Shown here: in pieces, positions 5,945 to 8,247 of the stretch
Position numbering within the stretch: position 1 is the stretch's first letter
Layout of the letters: each line of letters opens with the position of its first letter
Source of the DNA: Intrasporangiaceae bacterium
GTDB lineage: Bacteria > Actinomycetota > Actinomycetes > Actinomycetales > Dermatophilaceae
Length of the DNA: 8,247 nt
Direction of reading: 5' to 3'
Assembly: GCA_012518475.1 (NCBI GenBank)
Contig: JAAYSB010000184.1
Span: 1 to 8,247 of the forward strand
Translations under genes and position numbers: made by a program
Notes under the pieces: generated by a model
Seen by the model: the letters and a program-made list of their open reading frames with translations, nothing else
Databases searched by the model: none
What the model was told of the DNA's origin: nothing

Positions 5945-7294
5945 TCAGACGCTGTCCTCCCAGCGGGGCTCGTCGGCTCCGAAGGCGCCGCCGAGTCGGC
6001 TGAACGAGGTCTGCTCGCCGCGGCTGAAGGATGGCTTGCTCGAGACGACGAGTCCGCTGTGCCCACGGACCACGTCCTGGTAGGCCTCGGGCTCCTCGAC
6101 GAGGTGCGCCGGCTCCTCGTCCGGGCCGGAGGCCGAGAGGAGCCAGTGAGCGGTCGCCGCCAGAGCCGTCGAGACCCGCCACGTGCCCCCGGTCAAGGCT
6201 CGGGCACGCAGCGCCGAGAGGATGCCGGCGGCGAGGAGGTAGCCGGTGGCGTGGTCGAGGACCTGGGCCGGCAGCACCCCTGGACGCTCCCCGTCGGGCG
6301 ACTCGTGCAGGGCGATGCCACTCGCCGCCTGCACGATCGAGTCGAAGCCGCGCCGGTCACCCCAGGGGCCCTCGGCGCCCCACGCGCTGAGGGTGGCGAC
6401 GACGAGGCTGGGATGGGACTTCGCGAGCGCGTCCGGTGAGAGGGCGAGGTCGTCGAGGGCCCCTGGACGGTATCCGGTCACGAGCACGTCGGCCTCGGCG
6501 AGCAGCTCGTCGAAGGCCCGCCGGTCCACCGCTCTGGTGAGATCGAGCAGGGTGGACCGCTTCTCGCCACTCACCAGGGTGTACTGGTCCTCCGGCTCCG
6601 GGAGGTGCGGGCTGTCGACGCGCAGGACGTCCGCGCCGAGATAGCCGAGGGTCGCGGTGGCCACCGGTCCGGCGATGACCCGGGTGAGGTCGAGGACCTT
6701 GGGTCGGTAGGGCGCCTCCTTCGGCCCGGACTCGCTCACCTGCACCCGGCCGATGAGGGGCAGCTTCGAGGCAGCCCTCCCGGGGCGGCTGCGACTCCAC
6801 TCGTCCGCAGGACGGACCCGCACAGCCACTCCCCCGGCGGCGGTGACCTTGTCCTCGACAGCCTTGGCGCGCATACCCCCGACTGCCTCGGCCAGATCGT
6901 CCCGGGTGGCCGACTCCGGCAGGCCGAGCGCCTCGAGCAGGCGCACCCGGTGGTGGTCGTAGTTCGCGTGCGTGCGCACCCAGCCGTCCTTCGCGGCGAA
7001 GAAGCCGGAGAGCGGCGCGAAGCCGACGACCGGGGTGCCGTTGATACTGCTCAGCTGGTCGTTGCGGAAGGCGACGGACACCTGGCGCGGGTCGACGACC
7101 ACCTGCGGTCCACCCCGCAGGGCGATCCCGCTCAGCCCGGCTGCGGCGACCGAGCCGCAGGCGAGGGCGTTGACCGGCAGACCGGAGGGCAGGCCGTTGC
7201 CGGGGTGGATGAGGAGGTGGGCCGACGCATACCTCTCATCCAGCCCGAGGAGGGGCAGGACATCGGCCAGGAGCGCATCGGAAGGAAGTGCCAT
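5945..7294 (-). CDS. Class III CoA-transferase (CaiB/BaiF family), permuted domain order
   Basis: This 449-residue cytoplasmic enzyme is predicted to move coenzyme A between carboxylic acids; the acids are unknown. The family's N-terminal Rossmann signature KVLDLTRVIAGP, followed by LGYLGADVLRVDSP, appears at 199-229, not near residue 1. It continues with GEKRSTLLDL (243-252), ADVLVTGYRPG (268-278), WGAEGPWGDRRGFDSIVQ (305-322) and LPAQVLDHATGYL (341-353), in which Asp347 fits the catalytic aspartate that forms the acyl anhydride in formyl-CoA transferase relatives. The preceding half (about 75-168) resembles the small domain usually found after that core: GFFAAKDGWVRTHANYDHH, then a helical AGGVAVRVRPADEW. 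The ATG at 7294 is preferred because the longer frame to 7360 would overlap the divergent VOC gene. The winged-helix gene follows closely. Confidence 0.88.
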   Translation of the reverse strand: MALPSDALLADVLPLLGLDERYASAHLLIHPGNGLPSGLPVNALACGSVAAAGLSGIALRGGPQVVVDPRQVSVAFRNDQLSSINGTPVVGFAPLSGFFAAKDGWVRTHANYDHHRVRLLEALGLPESATRDDLAEAVGGMRAKAVEDKVTAAGGVAVRVRPADEWSRSRPGRAASKLPLIGRVQVSESGPKEAPYRPKVLDLTRVIAGPVATATLGYLGADVLRVDSPHLPEPEDQYTLVSGEKRSTLLDLTRAVDRRAFDELLAEADVLVTGYRPGALDDLALSPDALAKSHPSLVVATLSAWGAEGPWGDRRGFDSIVQAASGIALHESPDGERPGVLPAQVLDHATGYLLAAGILSALRARALTGGTWRVSTALAATAHWLLSASGPDEEPAHLVEEPEAYQDVVRGHSGLVVSSKPSFSRGEQTSFSRLGGAFGADEPRWEDSV

Positions 7295-7300
7295 CCCCTC

Positions 7301-7307
7301 TACCTTA
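7301..7307. promoter_or_regulatory. Overlapping -10-like elements on both strands between divergent genes
   Basis: In the 40-base gap between two divergent starts, TACCTTA gives TACCTT on plus (7301-7306) and TAAGGT on minus (7307-7302), each with the TA...T pattern of a -10. Predicted starts would be near 7313 (plus) and 7295 (minus), about 18 bases apart. The minus start would fall at or next to the CoA-transferase ATG (7294), giving a leaderless message. No convincing -35 is visible in either direction. The AAGG on the minus strand could instead be a ribosome site, in which case the promoter lies elsewhere. Confidence 0.4.
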
Positions 7308-7334
7308 GGCGGGTGCGAGAGTAGCGTGACGACC

Positions 7335-7703
7335 ATGTTCACCGCGATGCACACGCTCATCTACGCCGACGACGCCGACGCCGCCCGCGCCTTCTTCCGG
7401 GACGTGCTGGAGCTCCCGCACGTCGACACCGGCGGTGGCTGGCTCATCTTCAAGACCGGTCCCAGTGAGCTCGGGGTCCACCCGACCGCCGGCGAGGGCT
7501 GGTCCACCCCGCGGCACCACGAGATCACGCTGACCTGCACAGACATCGAAGCCACCGTCGCCAGCCTGACCGAGCGGGGCGCCGTCTTCACCCGCGAGAT
7601 CCGGGACGACGGCTTCGGCCTGACCACCGAGGTCGAGGTGCCCGGCGCCGACCCGGTGATGATCTATCAGCCGAAGTACGACCTGCCGGCGCTCATGGAC
7701 TGA
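7335..7703 (+). CDS. VOC (glyoxalase/dioxygenase-fold) family protein
   Basis: This 122-residue protein is a typical single VOC module built from two beta-alpha-beta-beta-beta halves. MHTLIYADDADAARAFFRDV (5-24) is the classic first half: strand with a metal-ligand candidate His6, then the helix that packs against it. GGGWLIFKTGPSELGVHP (33-50) completes it. The second half starts at HHEITLTCTDIEATVASLTERGA (61-83), with His61/His62 as ligand candidates, and ends with VEVPGADPVMIYQP. The family includes glyoxalases, extradiol dioxygenases and antibiotic-binding proteins, and the substrate cannot be inferred. It is transcribed divergently from the CoA-transferase and convergently to the protease gene. 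The ATG at 7335 gives the standard start; GTG at 7326 is possible because GAGAG (7317-7321) lies four bases before it, against 13 before the ATG. Confidence 0.88.
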   Translation: MFTAMHTLIYADDADAARAFFRDVLELPHVDTGGGWLIFKTGPSELGVHPTAGEGWSTPRHHEITLTCTDIEATVASLTERGAVFTREIRDDGFGLTTEVEVPGADPVMIYQPKYDLPALMD

Positions 7704-7718
7704 CCGCTCACGGACTGA
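7689..7718 (+). repeat. 15-bp tandem duplication across the VOC stop codon
   Basis: Two adjacent 15-mers, GCGCTCATGGACTGA (7689-7703) and CCGCTCACGGACTGA (7704-7718), match at 13 of 15 positions. The first encodes the last four residues, Ala-Leu-Met-Asp, and the stop. The second repeats the pattern in frame and ends in a second TGA. It looks like a small slippage duplication that left a back-up stop. Confidence 0.6.
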
Positions 7719-7740
7719 GCCGCGCAAGAGCGTCCAGCGG

Positions 7741-7778
7741 CCGTGCCACAACCTGGCAATTACCAGGTTGTGGCACGG
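7741..7778. terminator. Perfect 16-bp hairpin between convergent genes, probable bidirectional terminator
   Basis: The arms CCGTGCCACAACCTGG (7741-7756) and CCAGGTTGTGGCACGG (7763-7778) are exact complements around the six-base loop CAATTA. It lies 37 bases after the VOC stop and at the very end of the convergent CPBP gene. Because the stem is symmetric it could stop transcription from both sides. Neither side has a T-run after the stem, so it is not a textbook intrinsic terminator; GC-rich actinobacteria often have such tail-less hairpins. Confidence 0.65.
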
Positions 7779-8247
7779 GACGCGCGGCGACGCCGCGGTA
7801 TGCCGCCGGCCAGTGCCGCAGCCGCGTTGAGTGCCCAGTGGACGGCGATGCCAGGCAGGACGGAGTCGGTGCGCCGCCGCAGGACCGCGAATCCGAGCCC
7901 GGCAAGGGCGGTGGCGAGGACCACTCCTGCAACGGTGGTCACCGTGCGCCCCCGGCCGTCTGCCACCGACCCGACGGCCTTGGCCACTCCGGCGTTGTCG
8001 TGGCTGAGGCTCGCGGCGCCCAGCGCGTGCCAGAGGCCGAACGCCGCCGCCTGCACCACCGTCGTCCCCACATCACCGAGATGCCGGCGCAGCAAGGCGT
8101 CGAGGACCGAACGGAACAGCAGCTCCTCCGGCACGGCGACGCTGAGCGGGATGGTGAGGAACGCACTCCGGACAGCGGCGGCCGGGTCGGCATACCGGCT
8201 GTCCTCCCGGAAGCCGGACGCAGCGGGGAGAGACGCGGCAGCTGCCA
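7760..8247 (-). CDS. CPBP-family intramembrane protease (5' end missing)
   Basis: The frame is open from the right edge to the TAA at 7762-7760, giving 161 visible residues of a membrane protein whose N-terminal helices lie outside the window. All three active-site motifs of the CPBP (Abi/Rce1-like) glutamic protease family are present in order: VPEELLFRS (the EExxxR motif), AAFGLWHALG (FxxxH) and IAVHWALNAAAA (HxxxN). They are preceded by the family-like AFLTIPLSVA, and hydrophobic helices lie between them. Actinobacterial members are mostly uncharacterised; relatives process prenylated proteins or act in bacteriocin immunity. A short internal GTG at 8134 falls inside the first motif and is not the start. 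The last five residues (Arg-Ala-Thr-Thr-Trp) are encoded by one arm of the hairpin and the stop codon lies in its loop. It converges on the VOC gene. Confidence 0.88.
   Translation of the reverse strand, partial: AAAASLPAASGFREDSRYADPAAAVRSAFLTIPLSVAVPEELLFRSVLDALLRRHLGDVGTTVVQAAAFGLWHALGAASLSHDNAGVAKAVGSVADGRGRTVTTVAGVVLATALAGLGFAVLRRRTDSVLPGIAVHWALNAAAALAGGIPRRRRASRATTW

Noticed and set aside
5920..6066. Longer winged-helix protein starting at 6066.
   Set aside because: The extra 49 residues are a Ser/Ala/Pro-rich shadow of the CoA-transferase C-terminus; family similarity begins at the GTG at 5919.
7305..7751. Minus-strand frame of 148 codons opposite the VOC gene.
   Set aside because: It overlaps a convincing VOC protein and has no recognisable fold; it also runs across the divergent promoter gap.

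Overview
The window is about 8.2 kb of very GC-rich DNA, roughly 70 percent G+C by eye, with strong third-position G/C bias, GTG starts and tight gene packing. Together with the protein families this points to an actinobacterium. A relative of the Intrasporangiaceae or Micrococcales is my guess, but the sequence alone does not prove it. The content looks chromosomal. I see no transposase, phage gene, CRISPR array, tRNA or rRNA.

Positions 1-4740 hold a complete promoter and a nearly complete HAAT-type (branched-chain amino acid/amide/urea-like) ABC importer operon, all on the minus strand. In transcription order it is: a good sigma-70-like promoter (about 4685-4713), an inverted repeat over the predicted transcription start (4659-4683), a lipoprotein substrate-binding protein (4566-3283), a LivG-type ATPase (3241-2486), a LivF-type ATPase (2489-1722), a LivH-type permease (1725-847) and a LivM-type permease (850 to the left edge, 3' end missing). 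The last four genes are joined by 4-base GTGA or ATGA overlaps, so their translation is probably coupled. The binding protein should deliver the ligand from outside the membrane to the LivH/LivM channel, which the LivG/LivF pair powers. The ligand cannot be read from the sequence.

Positions 4744-7294 hold two more minus-strand genes: a class III CoA-transferase with its domains in an unusual order, then, 25 bases downstream, a winged-helix HTH_42 protein of the AlkZ/YcaQ superfamily. In the second protein the known glycosylase catalytic motif is replaced. These two may be co-transcribed. No terminator is visible between them and the transporter promoter. Any functional link to the transporter is unproven.

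Positions 7295-8247 hold a 40-base divergent intergenic gap with a symmetric -10-like element, a small plus-strand VOC/glyoxalase-fold protein, a 15-base tandem duplication across its stop codon, and a perfect 16-bp hairpin between convergent genes. The hairpin forms the last codons of a CPBP-type intramembrane protease gene that runs off the right edge.

I found no clearly new multi-gene system. The most worthwhile leads are the altered motif in the HTH_42 protein, the permuted CoA-transferase, the operator-like repeat at the transporter promoter and the overlapping divergent -10 elements.
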